Shown: positions 1 through 8,862 of the stretch, piece after piece
Numbering within the stretch: the first letter of the stretch is position 1
Layout: each line of letters starts with the position of its first letter
Assembly (NCBI GenBank): GCA_002816575.1
Contig: MUCI01000001.1
Coordinates: forward strand, 1 to 39,732
Origin: SAR202 cluster bacterium Casp-Chloro-G2
GTDB taxonomy: Bacteria > Chloroflexota > Dehalococcoidia > Lucifugimonadales > UBA3495
Length of the DNA: 39,732 bases
Reading direction: 5' to 3'
The notes under the pieces: generated by a model
What the model was told of the DNA's origin: nothing
Databases searched by the model: none
What the model saw: only the letters and a program-made list of their open reading frames with translations
Position numbers and translations under genes: made by a program

Positions 1-1282
1 CCCCCCCGCCGTTCTTGGACTGCATCCCGGCCATCCACTCGACGCCACGTTGGATGGCTTCGGCACGGCGGGGTTCCTCCGGACCGGGCAGTCGCACCGG
101 CTCCAGGGCCATGACCACGATGGATGCGTCGTCGATATCCGGGTATATCTGGTTATCGAACTCGAAGGACCAGCCTCCAGGCCTGGTTTTCTTGGCGCGG
201 ACCTGCCAGTCGCCGCCGGCGAATATCTGCTTGTCCATGAGCCATCTAGCCGACGTCTGGACCATGGGGTCGTCAGGCGCTATTCCAGAGTCCATCAGCG
301 CCAGTTGCGCCAGACACGTGTCCCAAACCGGCGAGACGCAGGCCTGTACGGTGCAGGTGTCCTCGTCTTCGATGGCGAAGGCTTCGAACCCCTGAAATCC
401 CTTCTTGACCGCCTCATGTTCGGGCCCATAGCCCATGACGTGGAGCGCGATCAGCGAGTAGACCCACGGTGGCTGGATCCCTGCCCAGGAACCGTCTGCT
501 TCTTGGTGTTCCAGCACCCACCGCATTATCTTGCGCTCGGCGAACCCGCGGAACGGGTGCACCGGCATGCGGTGATAGAGCGCGACCGCTTTGTCGGCCC
601 AATGGAGCGCCTTGGCCCAGCCGAAACCGCCGGTGGGTTTGGGCAAACGGTAATCTGTTCCAACGCGGCCGCCGGGATAAAGTTCGTCGATGTTGGCCGA
701 CTCGGGCACCGGGCAATACGGCCGGCGGGTCAGGATGATCAGCATTGGCGCCACGGTGGCGCGAGCCCAACTGGCGAATTCGTAGAGGTTGAACGGCGCC
801 CACGAAGGCAGGTAGATCATCTCCGGAGGCATGTTGGGCGTGCCCTTCCAGTCCCACTGGCCGAACAGCGCCAGCCAGATCTTGGTGAACACCCGGACCT
901 TGGGCATGCCGCCCTTGGATAGGATGAACTCCCGTGCCTTCACCAGCGGTTCCGACTCTGCAGAGTGCCCGGCCAGTTTGAGGGCGAAGTAACATTCAAC
1001 GGAGGTGCTAACGTCGCCGGGGGCCTCGTAATACTGGCCCCATGAGCCATCGGACCGTTGCTTACTGAGGATGTAATTGGAGACCTTGCGCCAGCGTTCC
1101 GGGTCGTGCCGTCCGGTGAAATGGCACAGCATCAGGTACTCGGCTTCCATGGTGGCGTTGGACTCCAACTCGCCCCACCAGTAGCCGTCGGGATGCTGGG
1201 TCCGGCGGAAATAGCCCTGAGACCGGAAGACCGCTTGGTCCGCCGCCTGGCCAACTTCGCTATATGTCTGTTGCGCCGCCAA
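1..1282 (-). CDS. shc: Squalene-hopene cyclase, N-terminal part (3' end beyond window)
   Basis: Converts squalene to hopene/hopanol, the first committed hopanoid step, at the membrane. The frame is open from 1282 to the window edge (about 427 codons of a usual 630-720). The catalytic DXDD motif is DIDD at residues 382-385, close to its position in characterised cyclases. QW-type repeats are visible, including SDGSWGQYY and ADGSWAGIQ. No ATG or GTG lies near the start; I chose the TTG at 1282 because it falls just after the TAA of the preceding hpnA and TGA closes the frame upstream. At the left edge the codons read Asn-Gly-Gly-Gly where this family normally has Asn-Gly-Gly-Trp, and the edge is a run of seven C, so an end-of-contig error is possible. 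Last gene of the hopanoid operon visible here. Confidence 0.93.
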   Translation of the reverse strand, partial: MAAQQTYSEVGQAADQAVFRSQGYFRRTQHPDGYWWGELESNATMEAEYLMLCHFTGRHDPERWRKVSNYILSKQRSDGSWGQYYEAPGDVSTSVECYFALKLAGHSAESEPLVKAREFILSKGGMPKVRVFTKIWLALFGQWDWKGTPNMPPEMIYLPSWAPFNLYEFASWARATVAPMLIILTRRPYCPVPESANIDELYPGGRVGTDYRLPKPTGGFGWAKALHWADKAVALYHRMPVHPFRGFAERKIMRWVLEHQEADGSWAGIQPPWVYSLIALHVMGYGPEHEAVKKGFQGFEAFAIEDEDTCTVQACVSPVWDTCLAQLALMDSGIAPDDPMVQTSARWLMDKQIFAGGDWQVRAKKTRPGGWSFEFDNQIYPDIDDASIVVMALEPVRLPGPEEPRRAEAIQRGVEWMAGMQSKNGGG

Positions 1283-1284
1283 AG

Positions 1285-2310
1285 TTAGGCTCTGCTGCTC
1301 CCCTGGGTTTTGGCTTGGCCTTTTCGGTCAACATAACCGTGTCCGGTGAACCAATCCACGGCCTGCCGTAGGGCGTCTTCGATGGGGCGCTGCGGCAGGC
1401 CCAACTCCCGGACCGCTTTTTCGCAGCTGACATAGGCGGGAGTCTTGGATGCCAGCACGCCTTCCACCGGGATGGCCGGCTCCCGGCGCAGCAGCGAACC
1501 CTCAATGAACCGGTCCGCATAGCCAACGCCGACGACCAGCCAATAAGGTACCCTGATGCGGGGCGTCGCGAGCCCCGTTTGCCGGCTCAATATGTCGAAT
1601 ATTTCCTTCAAACTCACGTTCCGGTTGCCCAAGATGTACCTTTCTCCGGACCGTCCTTTCTCCAGCGCCAGGATGTGGCCCTCTACCACGTCGGCCACGT
1701 CCACCAGATTCATCCCCGTCTTCAAGTAGGCCGGAATCTTCCGGCGGAGAAAATCCAGGATCATCCTTCCGGTGGGTGTGGGTTTAACGTCCCACGGTCC
1801 CACGGGAGCCGTCGGGTTCACCACCACCAGCGGCATGCCGTCTGCCGCCATCGCCAGTGCTTCCTGCTCCGCCTGGAGCTTGGACCGCTTGTAATAGCCG
1901 TGCAGCGATCTGGCGTCCAACGGCGTGTTCTCATCGCCCAGACCGGTTTTCGGCGTCCCCACGGTGGACACCGTGCTGGTGTAGACCGTCCGGGACACTC
2001 CCGCCTGCCGCGCCGCCGCCAGCACGTTGGCCGTGCCGGTCGCGTTGGTGCGCGACACGCCCGCCGGGTCTCTGGACCAGAAGGTGTACGCGGCAGCCAC
2101 GTGGAAAACCGCCTCGCATCCCTCCACCGCGCGGTCGACCGAACGGCGGTCCAGGATGTCGCCTTCCACCGGGATTATGCCGGTGTCCTGGATCGTTAAC
2201 CGGTTGCTGTCCGGGCGGACCAACGCCCGCACCTCGTCACCCCGCCGCCACAGCTCGCGGGCCAGATTCCCACCGATGAACCCGGTTGCGCCGGTGACCA
2301 ACACTTTCAT
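1285..2310 (-). CDS. hpnA: Hopanoid-associated NAD(P)-dependent sugar epimerase HpnA
   Basis: Extended short-chain dehydrogenase/epimerase of 341 residues. The Rossmann glycine motif TGATGFIG is at residues 6-13, a Ser/Thr-rich segment at 111-116, and the catalytic Tyr-xxx-Lys is Y140/K144 (YYKRSK). The overall pattern matches the HpnA family, which is linked to hopanoid operons; its exact substrate is not established to my knowledge. It sits 34 nt after hpnG and 2 nt before the cyclase, so all are probably on one transcript. A generic dihydroflavonol-4-reductase-like epimerase would look similar; the operon context decides the name. Confidence 0.88.
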   Translation of the reverse strand: MKVLVTGATGFIGGNLARELWRRGDEVRALVRPDSNRLTIQDTGIIPVEGDILDRRSVDRAVEGCEAVFHVAAAYTFWSRDPAGVSRTNATGTANVLAAARQAGVSRTVYTSTVSTVGTPKTGLGDENTPLDARSLHGYYKRSKLQAEQEALAMAADGMPLVVVNPTAPVGPWDVKPTPTGRMILDFLRRKIPAYLKTGMNLVDVADVVEGHILALEKGRSGERYILGNRNVSLKEIFDILSRQTGLATPRIRVPYWLVVGVGYADRFIEGSLLRREPAIPVEGVLASKTPAYVSCEKAVRELGLPQRPIEDALRQAVDWFTGHGYVDRKGQAKTQGSSRA

Positions 2311-2344
2311 GGTTAATGGCTAAGTCCAACGCGTGGGAAAAGCG

Positions 2345-3112
2345 TTAGTACGGAGCGCCCGGCGATTTGTTCCCATCTGCTTCGCCGCCGTTCCCGATCA
2401 CTCCCGCCACCTTGAGGTAGGCCAGTCCGAAATTGGTTATGACCATCTGTCCCAGTTGCAGCTGCCTCTTAAGATTCAGCATCGTGGGGATGCGCCACGG
2501 CAGCAGGACCACGTTTGTCAGCACCTTGTAGGGAGACCGGGCCAACCCCGGCAGATAGCCGGGCAGTTGCTGGTTGGCGGTGTCCAGTACAACCCTGGCC
2601 GAGAGGAACGGCACCCCGGCCTTCTGGGCCGAGTGCGCCACCCGGTAGTCCTCCATGTTGACGCTGTCCACTTGGTATTGCGCCCGCAGCTCATCGCGCT
2701 CGTCCGGCCCAGCCACCAGGTGGTCAACGGTCAGTGACCCGCCGTTGCAGACCGGCATGGAGAGGTCGAGCGCCGCCTGCTGCGCCGATTGGAGCATCTG
2801 CGGATCGGGCCTGATGCTTTGCCCGAAACCCTGAGCGGCCCCGTTCTGCAACGAGTACCGGTTGGCCAGCAACAGATCGCCGGTTTCCAATACCGGGTCG
2901 ACGCCGCCGGCCACGCCCAGGACCAGCACCCCTTCCAGGTCAGCGTTCCGGGCATCCAGCAAGGTGGCCATGGCGCTTCCTGAGCGTTCGGGTCCCACGC
3001 CCAATACCTTGAACTCCACCGGGGGATGCACCCCCGTGGTGTCTTCAATCTCGAGCAATGCGCGCCGGAGTCCGATCAACTCTTGCTCCATGCTGGCAGC
3101 TACGATCAGCAA
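2345..3112 (-). CDS. hpnG: Nucleoside phosphorylase-like HpnG (adenosylhopane nucleosidase)
   Basis: 255-residue member of the purine/uridine phosphorylase (PNP_UDP) fold. In known hopanoid pathways HpnG removes adenine from adenosylhopane, giving a ribosylhopane precursor of bacteriohopanepolyols. The GVAGG segment near residues 66-70, the VNMEDY motif whose Glu would contact the ribose, and a downstream VLDTA Asp are visible and match the family. The only standard start in the 5' part is TTG at 3112; the frame upstream closes with TAA at 3149-3151 and contains no ATG, GTG or TTG. The Shine-Dalgarno signal is poor. It lies 51 nt downstream of hpnH, as expected for consecutive steps. Confidence 0.87.
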   Translation of the reverse strand: MLIVAASMEQELIGLRRALLEIEDTTGVHPPVEFKVLGVGPERSGSAMATLLDARNADLEGVLVLGVAGGVDPVLETGDLLLANRYSLQNGAAQGFGQSIRPDPQMLQSAQQAALDLSMPVCNGGSLTVDHLVAGPDERDELRAQYQVDSVNMEDYRVAHSAQKAGVPFLSARVVLDTANQQLPGYLPGLARSPYKVLTNVVLLPWRIPTMLNLKRQLQLGQMVITNFGLAYLKVAGVIGNGGEADGNKSPGAPY

Positions 3113-3163
3113 CTCTTTGAGTCCGTTAGATCCAATGGACCGAATAGGTTAGTCAACAAAGAA

Positions 3164-4231
3164 CTAGGCAGCGGTGATGCCGCCTTTGTGGGCCGCGCCC
3201 GACTTGATCAAGGTAGCCCAGTCTTTGGGCGTCTTCAGGGCCTGGAAGATGGTGGCCGACTCGAACCCGCAGTGCATCATGCAATTCGCGCACCGTGGAT
3301 CTTTGCCCACGCCGTACCTCTCCCAGATGTCCTCGTCGAAAAGCTCTGCCACGTGTTCCACATGCTCGTCGGCCAGGGGATAGCAGGGCTTTCGCCAGCC
3401 CATCACGGTGTAGGTCGGATTGGACCAGGCGGTGCATTGATATTCCCGCTCCCCCTTCAAAAAGCTCAGGTATAGGGGGTTATTGTAGAAAGTGGCGCCC
3501 TCGGAATTCTCCGGAGACAACAACTCTTGGAACAGCTCGTGGGACTCCTGGCGGGTCAAGAACATCTCCTGCTCCGGGGCGTCCTCAAAGTCGAACCCCG
3601 GCGAGATCATGGAACCTTCAACGCCGATGTCGCTGACCATCCGGAACATCTCGGTGAGGTCGCTCACATCGCTGGTGCGGAACACGGTGGAGTTGGTGCA
3701 GACACGGTAGCCGCGGTCCAGTGCTGACTGGACGGCCTCGACAGCCTTTTTGAAGACACCCTGGCGGTCCACCGACTCGTCGTGTTTGGCTTCCATGCCG
3801 TCTAGGTGCACCACCCAGCATAGGTACTTGGACGGCGGCACCTTGTCCATCACCCGGTCTAGCAGCAGGCCGTTGGTGCAGCAATACACGAAGTATTTCT
3901 CTTCGACCAACGTGTTGATGATCTCATTGATCCTGGGATGGATGGTCGGCTCGCCGCCGGCGATGGAAACGATGGGCGCGCCGGACTCCCGGACCGCCGC
4001 CAGCGCTTGCTCAACGGGCATCATCTTATCCAGCACCGGTTTGTACTCGCGGATACGCCCGCAACCGATGCAGGCCAGGTTGCACATCTCCAGCGGCTCC
4101 AGCATGGTAACCAAAGGAAACTTCTTCCGGCCTTTGAGCTTGTTCTTCAACAGGTACGCCGCCAGTCTGGCGGATAGTTCCAGGGGTCTCTTGGCTCTCT
4201 TCTTCGTGGTGGTTATGTCGGTGGTGGCCAT
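3164..4231 (-). CDS. hpnH: Radical SAM protein HpnH (adenosylhopane synthase)
   Basis: Radical SAM enzyme of 355 residues that in known hopanoid producers adds a 5'-deoxyadenosyl radical to diploptene to make adenosylhopane, the C35 precursor. The [4Fe-4S] ligands are C50, C54 and C57 in CNLACIGC, the C-x3-C-x2-C spacing of the superfamily. A GGEP motif follows, and the C-terminal part has a second cysteine cluster (CANCMMHC) typical of HpnH. It lies between the prenyl synthase (72-nt gap) and hpnG (51-nt gap). Its presence next to a cyclase implies extended C35 hopanoids and not only diploptene. It would depend on an Fe-S assembly system such as the suf genes at 21088-27047. Confidence 0.95.
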   Translation of the reverse strand: MATTDITTTKKRAKRPLELSARLAAYLLKNKLKGRKKFPLVTMLEPLEMCNLACIGCGRIREYKPVLDKMMPVEQALAAVRESGAPIVSIAGGEPTIHPRINEIINTLVEEKYFVYCCTNGLLLDRVMDKVPPSKYLCWVVHLDGMEAKHDESVDRQGVFKKAVEAVQSALDRGYRVCTNSTVFRTSDVSDLTEMFRMVSDIGVEGSMISPGFDFEDAPEQEMFLTRQESHELFQELLSPENSEGATFYNNPLYLSFLKGEREYQCTAWSNPTYTVMGWRKPCYPLADEHVEHVAELFDEDIWERYGVGKDPRCANCMMHCGFESATIFQALKTPKDWATLIKSGAAHKGGITAA

Positions 4232-4303
4232 ATCGTAAAAACCTCGCCGGTTAAAGCTTCCTAATCGGATAGAACGTGATAGCTGATCGCCGTTGGCTTA
4301 CGG

Positions 4304-5422
4304 CTAGTATTCCCTTCGGGCGAGAAAATCGATCAAGTCTTCGGCTTCGGTTTGGGCCCAGTTGGGCAGCGAGACAGGCCTCAGGGCATCCATGGCCTGG
4401 GCGGCGGCTTCTTCCGTAAGGCGCTGGGCGTTCTCGCGGGAGCCCACCTCGTCCAATACCGCCAAAACCCGCTGGACATCGTCTTCGTCCAGCTCGTCTT
4501 GCCCGTAGATGCGTAGAAGTTCATTCATCGCCTGGCCGCTGGCCTGCTCCAGGGCATACACCACCGGATAGGACTTCTTCCTGCGCCGGATGTCGTTGCC
4601 GGTGGCCTTGCCCAGCGTGGCCTCGTCGCCCCAGATACCCAGATAGTCATCCCTGATCTGGAATGCCCGGCCCAGGTATTCACCGAATCTGGCGAAGGCC
4701 TGCACCGTGGCCGCGTCATCAGTGGCCAGAAGCGCCCCTATCTCCAGCGCGCTTCTGATCAACGCCCCGGTCTTGCAGGCAATCATATAGAGGTATTCAT
4801 CGGCCTTGATGTCGGTCCTCGATTCGAACTCGAGGTCCAGACACTGGCCCTGGATCATCTCAATGTAACTTTCCGTCAAGATGCTAGAAACCCTGAGGGC
4901 GGTTTCCGGGGCAACGCCCAGGTCCGCCACGTTCAGCATCGCCAAGTCGCCGGTGCACTGCATCGCGTTGCCGGCCGACAGGGCCTTCGGGATTCCCCAG
5001 AGGTGCCAAACCGTGGGCTGGTGGCGCCGTTCCACATCCCGGTCCTGGATGTCGTCGTGTATCAACGAGAAATTGTGGATCAACTCTAAAGCAGCTGCCG
5101 CGGGAAGGGCCTTGGTGAAATCGTTGGCCAATGCGTCGCAGGCGAATAAGCACAATGTGGGGCGCAGGGCTTTGCCTTGGGAGAGGGAGGAATCCATGTC
5201 GGCGCCCTGCTGGTCGACCCAGCCAAGATGGTAGCGGAGCAACCGGTAGGCTTCTGAGGAGCCGGTACCCGCGCCTGAGCCGGGCACAGCCTTATAGAGC
5301 TCCTGCTCCACGGAGCTTTTGTATCTGGAGAACATTCCCGGAAGCGCACCCGTCTGGGCCATTACAGGAGCCGCGTTCCGGTCCGTGCCCTCGTTGGTTT
5401 GCTGGCCGTGGTTTTGGACCAT
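4304..5422 (-). CDS. Polyprenyl diphosphate synthase (FPP/GGPP synthase type)
   Basis: Trans-isoprenyl diphosphate synthase of 372 residues that condenses IPP with allylic diphosphates. The first Asp-rich motif is D123-D124-x-x-D127 (HDDIQDRD). The second is D258-D259 followed by YLGIWGD, a form common in actinobacterial and Chloroflexota GGPP/FPP synthases and lacking the classical third Asp at that spacing. About 60 N-terminal residues precede the catalytic core. ATG at 5422 has AGAAGAGG just upstream. First gene of the hopanoid operon, so it probably supplies FPP for squalene. Chain length cannot be fixed from sequence alone; squalene synthase or HpnCDE genes are not in the window. Confidence 0.88.
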   Translation of the reverse strand: MVQNHGQQTNEGTDRNAAPVMAQTGALPGMFSRYKSSVEQELYKAVPGSGAGTGSSEAYRLLRYHLGWVDQQGADMDSSLSQGKALRPTLCLFACDALANDFTKALPAAAALELIHNFSLIHDDIQDRDVERRHQPTVWHLWGIPKALSAGNAMQCTGDLAMLNVADLGVAPETALRVSSILTESYIEMIQGQCLDLEFESRTDIKADEYLYMIACKTGALIRSALEIGALLATDDAATVQAFARFGEYLGRAFQIRDDYLGIWGDEATLGKATGNDIRRRKKSYPVVYALEQASGQAMNELLRIYGQDELDEDDVQRVLAVLDEVGSRENAQRLTEEAAAQAMDALRPVSLPNWAQTEAEDLIDFLARREY

Positions 5423-5540
5423 AGTCCTCTTCTCACTGAGAAAAGGTTGACCGCAGGGTGGCGGCCCGGGATCTTCCAGCGTGATCGCCTATCAAGCGCG
5501 GCGCCGATACATCGGCTTACGATGGTGAATCACGCCTGAA

Positions 5541-5570
5541 ATGCTAGCAAAGCATTCGAGATGATGTCAA
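5541..5570 (-). promoter_or_regulatory. Sigma-70-type promoter for the hopanoid operon
   Basis: On the minus strand TTGACA (5565-5570) is followed after 18 nt by TAGCAT (5541-5546). This predicts a start near 5534 and a leader of about 110 nt before the ATG at 5422. The -10 hexamer TAGCAT is the same as at the suf promoter. Confidence 0.6.
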
Positions 5571-5606
5571 GACAGGCTGCAGAGCCAACACTAAGATGTA
5601 TTCCAA

Positions 5607-5632
5607 GGGCGCTCTTGGCGGGCGCTCTTGGC
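5607..5632. repeat. 13-bp perfect tandem duplication
   Basis: GGGCGCTCTTGGC occurs twice head to tail (5607-5619 and 5620-5632), upstream of the hopanoid promoter. One of several short tandem duplications in this window. Confidence 0.9.
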
Positions 5633-5926
5633 CGGTTGCCAAGTCTTTAGGCTTGGCGGGTTCTTAGGCATGAGCCACACCTAACTCATGACTTTTGCCG
5701 CGGGACAGTAGTTGATATAATATCCGCATGGTTCATCGCACAACCAAGCGCACTACGGTGCACACACAGATAATAGTGCACCAAGGTGCCGAAAGATTGG
5801 CGGTATTTTGGCTCATTCCGGTCCAAAGCTGAGTTGGCGGCAACAAGGCAGCCGATTCGAAATGGCGAAAGTCTCACGCTTTTGCCAGGCACGGATTAGC
5901 TTTGGATAATCTGGGTGCGATTTCTG

Positions 5927-5955
5927 TTGACACTTCTGCCACATTAGTTTATATT
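5927..5955 (+). promoter_or_regulatory. Strong sigma-70-type promoter for the DUF1800-DUF1501-NHL genes
   Basis: TTGACA (5927-5932), a 17-nt spacer, then TATATT (5950-5955). Predicted start near 5962, leaving a leader of about 145 nt that contains a GC hairpin at 5997-6010. Confidence 0.7.
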
Positions 5956-6107
5956 TCTTCCTTGTAATCAATGTTACATAAGAGGCGTTAGAGATTGGGG
6001 GCCAACCCCCTGTCCGCTAGGCCTTCTTCATGTAACCGGGAAATTGCGGGTGGCGGGGCCGCCCAGAGAAGATAGATCCAAATCAGACTTTTCCATAGGA
6101 GGAGCAC

Positions 6108-7532
6108 ATGGCTGAACAGGATATTGCGTTGATGGCTCACCTCATGCGCCGCGCCGGTTTTGGTGCGAGCCGCGATGAGATTGAAGCCAGAGTGGCGCAA
6201 GGTTATGACAACGTAGTCCAAGAGCTGCTCAACCCCGAGACCCAGGAGGCCGTCGAGGAAGATCTGCTCATGCGCTACAACCCCTCGTACTACGAGGCTG
6301 CCGCCATCGAGAACAACGTGCAGCAATGGGTCTGGCGGATGATCAACAGCCCTCGCCAACTTCAAGAGAAGGTGGCGCTTTTCTGGCACATGATCTTCTG
6401 TGCCGGGCATAGCAAGATTGACAGCGGTCAAGAGATGGGTCTGATGGTCGACATCTTCCGCCGCAACGGGATGGGCAAATTCGACGACCTGCTTTTGGCT
6501 CTGTCGACCAATCCCGGCATGATGTACTACCTGGACAACACCGAGAGTCACAAGACCAACCTCAACGAGAACTATGGCCGTGAGCTCCTTGAGCTCTTCT
6601 CACTGGGCGTAGGGATGGATGAGGGCTTCAACTACAGCGAAGACGACGTCAAAGCCTGCGCCAGGGCCTTCACCGGTTGGAACATCGCCCCGCCCTATCC
6701 TCCGTTCCCCCACGGCCGCAGTCCTTGGGAGTTCCGCTTCGACCCCGCCGACCACGACAACAGTGAAAAGACGTTCCTCGGCGAGACCGGCAGGTGGAAC
6801 GGCGACGACATCATCAACATCGTCTGCAAGCAGCCGGCGACCGCCCGGTTCATTGCCCGTCACATGTATAACTTCTTCGTAGCCGACGAGCCGCAGGTCC
6901 CGGCATGGCGGTTGACCCCGCCCCGAGACAAGGCTGCCATCGAAGCCATGGAGAAGGCGTACTGGGATTCCGACCACTCCATTAAGGCCATGTTGGAAGT
7001 GCTCTTCACCTCCGACTTCTTCAAAGACGAGGCGGTCCGCTACGCCAAGGTTAAGAACCCCACAGAGATGGTTGTTAGCCTGCTGCGCATGACCGGCGAG
7101 TTCAAGGGCCATCAGCCCGGCCTGTTCGAATTCTCCCAGGAGCCCAAGTACATGGGCATGGACCTGATGAACCCGCCCACCGTTGAAGGTTGGCACACGG
7201 GCCGCGAGTGGATCGACTCCGGCACGTTGGTCGAGCGCATCAACTTCGCCTCCGACATCCTAGGTAACACCGAGTTGGCCGGCGTCCGCAACTTGGTGGA
7301 CCGGCTGATGTCTTTGGGCGACAAGCTCAGCCCTGAACAGTTCGTTAACGGGTGCCTGGAATTGACCGGTCCGGTGGTCGTAACTTCCGACACCATGGGT
7401 CAGTTGCTCGCCCACGCCGCCAAGGAGGGCGAACTCGCCCACGGCAGCGATGCCGAGCAGGCTGAGTTCACCCGCCGGTCCGGCGAGATGTTCCAGATGA
7501 TCGCCGCTACCGCCGAATTCCAGTTCGAGTAA
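6108..7532 (+). CDS. DUF1800 family protein
   Basis: 474 residues matching the DUF1800 family: N-terminal HLMRRAGFGAS, a central AFTGWNI segment after NYGRELLELFSLG, and LMNPPTVEGWHTGREWI near the C terminus. The biochemical function of the family is unknown; members are commonly encoded beside DUF1501 proteins, as here. No signal peptide or transmembrane segment is seen: the N terminus is charged (MAEQDIALMAHLMRRAG). ATG at 6108 follows a strong ribosome site (AGGAGGAGCAC). It is first in a probable three-gene operon, with a 63-nt gap to DUF1501. Family name is secure; role is not. Confidence 0.92.
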   Translation: MAEQDIALMAHLMRRAGFGASRDEIEARVAQGYDNVVQELLNPETQEAVEEDLLMRYNPSYYEAAAIENNVQQWVWRMINSPRQLQEKVALFWHMIFCAGHSKIDSGQEMGLMVDIFRRNGMGKFDDLLLALSTNPGMMYYLDNTESHKTNLNENYGRELLELFSLGVGMDEGFNYSEDDVKACARAFTGWNIAPPYPPFPHGRSPWEFRFDPADHDNSEKTFLGETGRWNGDDIINIVCKQPATARFIARHMYNFFVADEPQVPAWRLTPPRDKAAIEAMEKAYWDSDHSIKAMLEVLFTSDFFKDEAVRYAKVKNPTEMVVSLLRMTGEFKGHQPGLFEFSQEPKYMGMDLMNPPTVEGWHTGREWIDSGTLVERINFASDILGNTELAGVRNLVDRLMSLGDKLSPEQFVNGCLELTGPVVVTSDTMGQLLAHAAKEGELAHGSDAEQAEFTRRSGEMFQMIAATAEFQFE

Positions 7533-7595
7533 ATCAACCCCGTAGTCAGTAAATCAATCGGCTATTGGGATGCCTAAATAACGTAAGGAGTAATC

Positions 7596-8735
7596 ATGGT
7601 ATCAACCAAGAAAGATCCCGTCCTGGCAGTGCTTTCCTTGTCCGGGGGTAACGACGGACTAAACTGCGTCATCCCTCGCAACAACGGCTTCTACCGGGAC
7701 TTCCGGCCCACCTTGGCCGTGCCCGAAGATCAGATCATTCCCATCAACGATGAACTGGGCTTCCACCCCACGATGGGCCCTCTGAAGAAGTACTGGGACG
7801 AGGGCAAGCTGGCCATTTTCGTCGGCATCGGATATCCCACGCCCAGCTACTCCCACTTCCGTTCCATGGACATCTGGCACACCTGCGAGCCGGAAAAGAT
7901 TGGAACCGAGGGTTGGCTGGGACGCGCCACCAAACAGTTGGACGCCAACTCCGAGAACGTGCTGACCGCCGTTAACTTCGGCCGAGGCCTCCCCCGTGCA
8001 TTGGTCATGGACGGCGTGCCTGTCGCGTCCGTCGGTAACCTGGAGACCTATGGTCTGCTGACCGGCATCGAGGGCGAGAACCAGCGGAACGATGCGCTAG
8101 ACGTATTTGGTCGCATGTACGCCCCCGCCATCGGCACCGGCGCCGTCATGGATTACATCCACCAGACCGGCACCGACGCTCTCAAGGGCGCCGACATCCT
8201 GTCCACCGCACCGGACAAGTACACTTCCAACGTTGAGTACTCGAACACCGCTATCGGGCAGTACATGAAAAACATCGTGCAGACCCACCTCGCCGGCTTC
8301 GGCACGCGGGTTCTGTATACCACCTCGCCTTACAATGGCTTCGACTCCCACGCCAACCAGGCGCAGGCCAACGCAGGACTGTTGACCGACGTTTCCAACA
8401 CCGTGGACACGTTCATGACCGACCTGCGTGATCACGACGCCAGCGACGAAGTTACCCTGATGTTCTTCAGCGAGTTTGGCCGCCGCGTCGCCGACAATGG
8501 TTCCGGCACCGACCACGGCGCCGCCGGTGTGGCTTTCGCACTGGGTGAGCACGTCAAGGGCGGCGTCTATGGCACGTATCCTTCCCTGGACCCGGCCCAT
8601 CAGGAAGATGGCGGCAACCTCAAGTTCAACTTGGACTTCCGGTCTGTCTACTCCACCATCCTGGAAGACTGGTTCCAACTGGACGCCGAGCCCATCGTCG
8701 GCGGAAACTTCGAGCGGACCAAGTTCTTCGCCTAG
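7596..8735 (+). CDS. DUF1501 family protein (alkaline-phosphatase-like fold)
   Basis: 379 residues with the DUF1501 pattern: LSLSGGNDGLNCVIP at the N terminus, SYSHFRSMDIWHT near residues 88-100, and MFFSEFGRRVADN followed by GTDHGAAG near residues 289-310. These probable metal-ligand segments resemble those of sulfatase/alkaline phosphatase relatives. DUF1501 proteins usually carry a Tat signal; this one starts directly at MVSTKKDPVLAVLSLSGG with none, so it is probably cytoplasmic or leaves the cell another way. Ribosome site AAGGAGTAATC precedes ATG 7596. Substrate unknown. Codon use is strongly biased to C-ending codons, as in its two neighbours. Confidence 0.9.
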   Translation: MVSTKKDPVLAVLSLSGGNDGLNCVIPRNNGFYRDFRPTLAVPEDQIIPINDELGFHPTMGPLKKYWDEGKLAIFVGIGYPTPSYSHFRSMDIWHTCEPEKIGTEGWLGRATKQLDANSENVLTAVNFGRGLPRALVMDGVPVASVGNLETYGLLTGIEGENQRNDALDVFGRMYAPAIGTGAVMDYIHQTGTDALKGADILSTAPDKYTSNVEYSNTAIGQYMKNIVQTHLAGFGTRVLYTTSPYNGFDSHANQAQANAGLLTDVSNTVDTFMTDLRDHDASDEVTLMFFSEFGRRVADNGSGTDHGAAGVAFALGEHVKGGVYGTYPSLDPAHQEDGGNLKFNLDFRSVYSTILEDWFQLDAEPIVGGNFERTKFFA

Positions 8736-8781
8736 GCCTTGCTTAAAGGCTAAGCGTCCTTGATCTCGGTTACTAACGAAA

Positions 8782-8800
8782 GACGGCTGGCTGGGCCGTC
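8782..8800. other. Intergenic hairpin between DUF1501 and NHL genes
   Basis: GACGGC-tggctgg-GCCGTC, a perfect 6-bp stem with a 7-nt loop and no T-tract. Just upstream, GCCTT-gctta-AAGGC follows the DUF1501 stop. Could be an RNA processing or stability element tuning expression of the downstream gene. Confidence 0.4.
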
Positions 8801-8862
8801 ACGCCGGCCACTGGTCAGGCTTGGGGCGGCCCAGCTCACAACGCGACGAAGAGGTAAAAAAT

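Larger units (their letters stand above)
5423..6107. other. 685-nt divergent intergenic region between the hopanoid and DUF1800 operons
   Basis: No convincing gene. It carries a minus-strand promoter for the hopanoid operon, a plus-strand promoter for the DUF1800 operon, a 13-bp tandem duplication, an inverted repeat CATGAG/CTCATG (5669-5674 and 5685-5690), a 7-bp inverted repeat GGTGCAC/GTGCACC (5757-5763 and 5776-5782), and a GC hairpin GGGGG-ccaa-CCCCC at 5997-6010 in the DUF1800 leader. The inverted repeats could be protein sites, but nothing identifies a regulator. Confidence 0.6.

Noticed and set aside
414-995. Minus-strand reading frame of 193 codons
   Set aside because: It lies inside the squalene-hopene cyclase in another frame; the cyclase frame is continuous and motif-rich, this one has shadow-type Arg/Gly/Pro composition.
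5686-5892. 68-codon minus-strand frame in the divergent intergenic region
   Set aside because: No ribosome site, no recognisable pattern, and it spans inverted repeats; looks like chance.
8097-8678. 193-codon minus-strand frame opposite DUF1501
   Set aside because: Antisense shadow of a strongly codon-biased gene; Val/Gly-rich with no family pattern.
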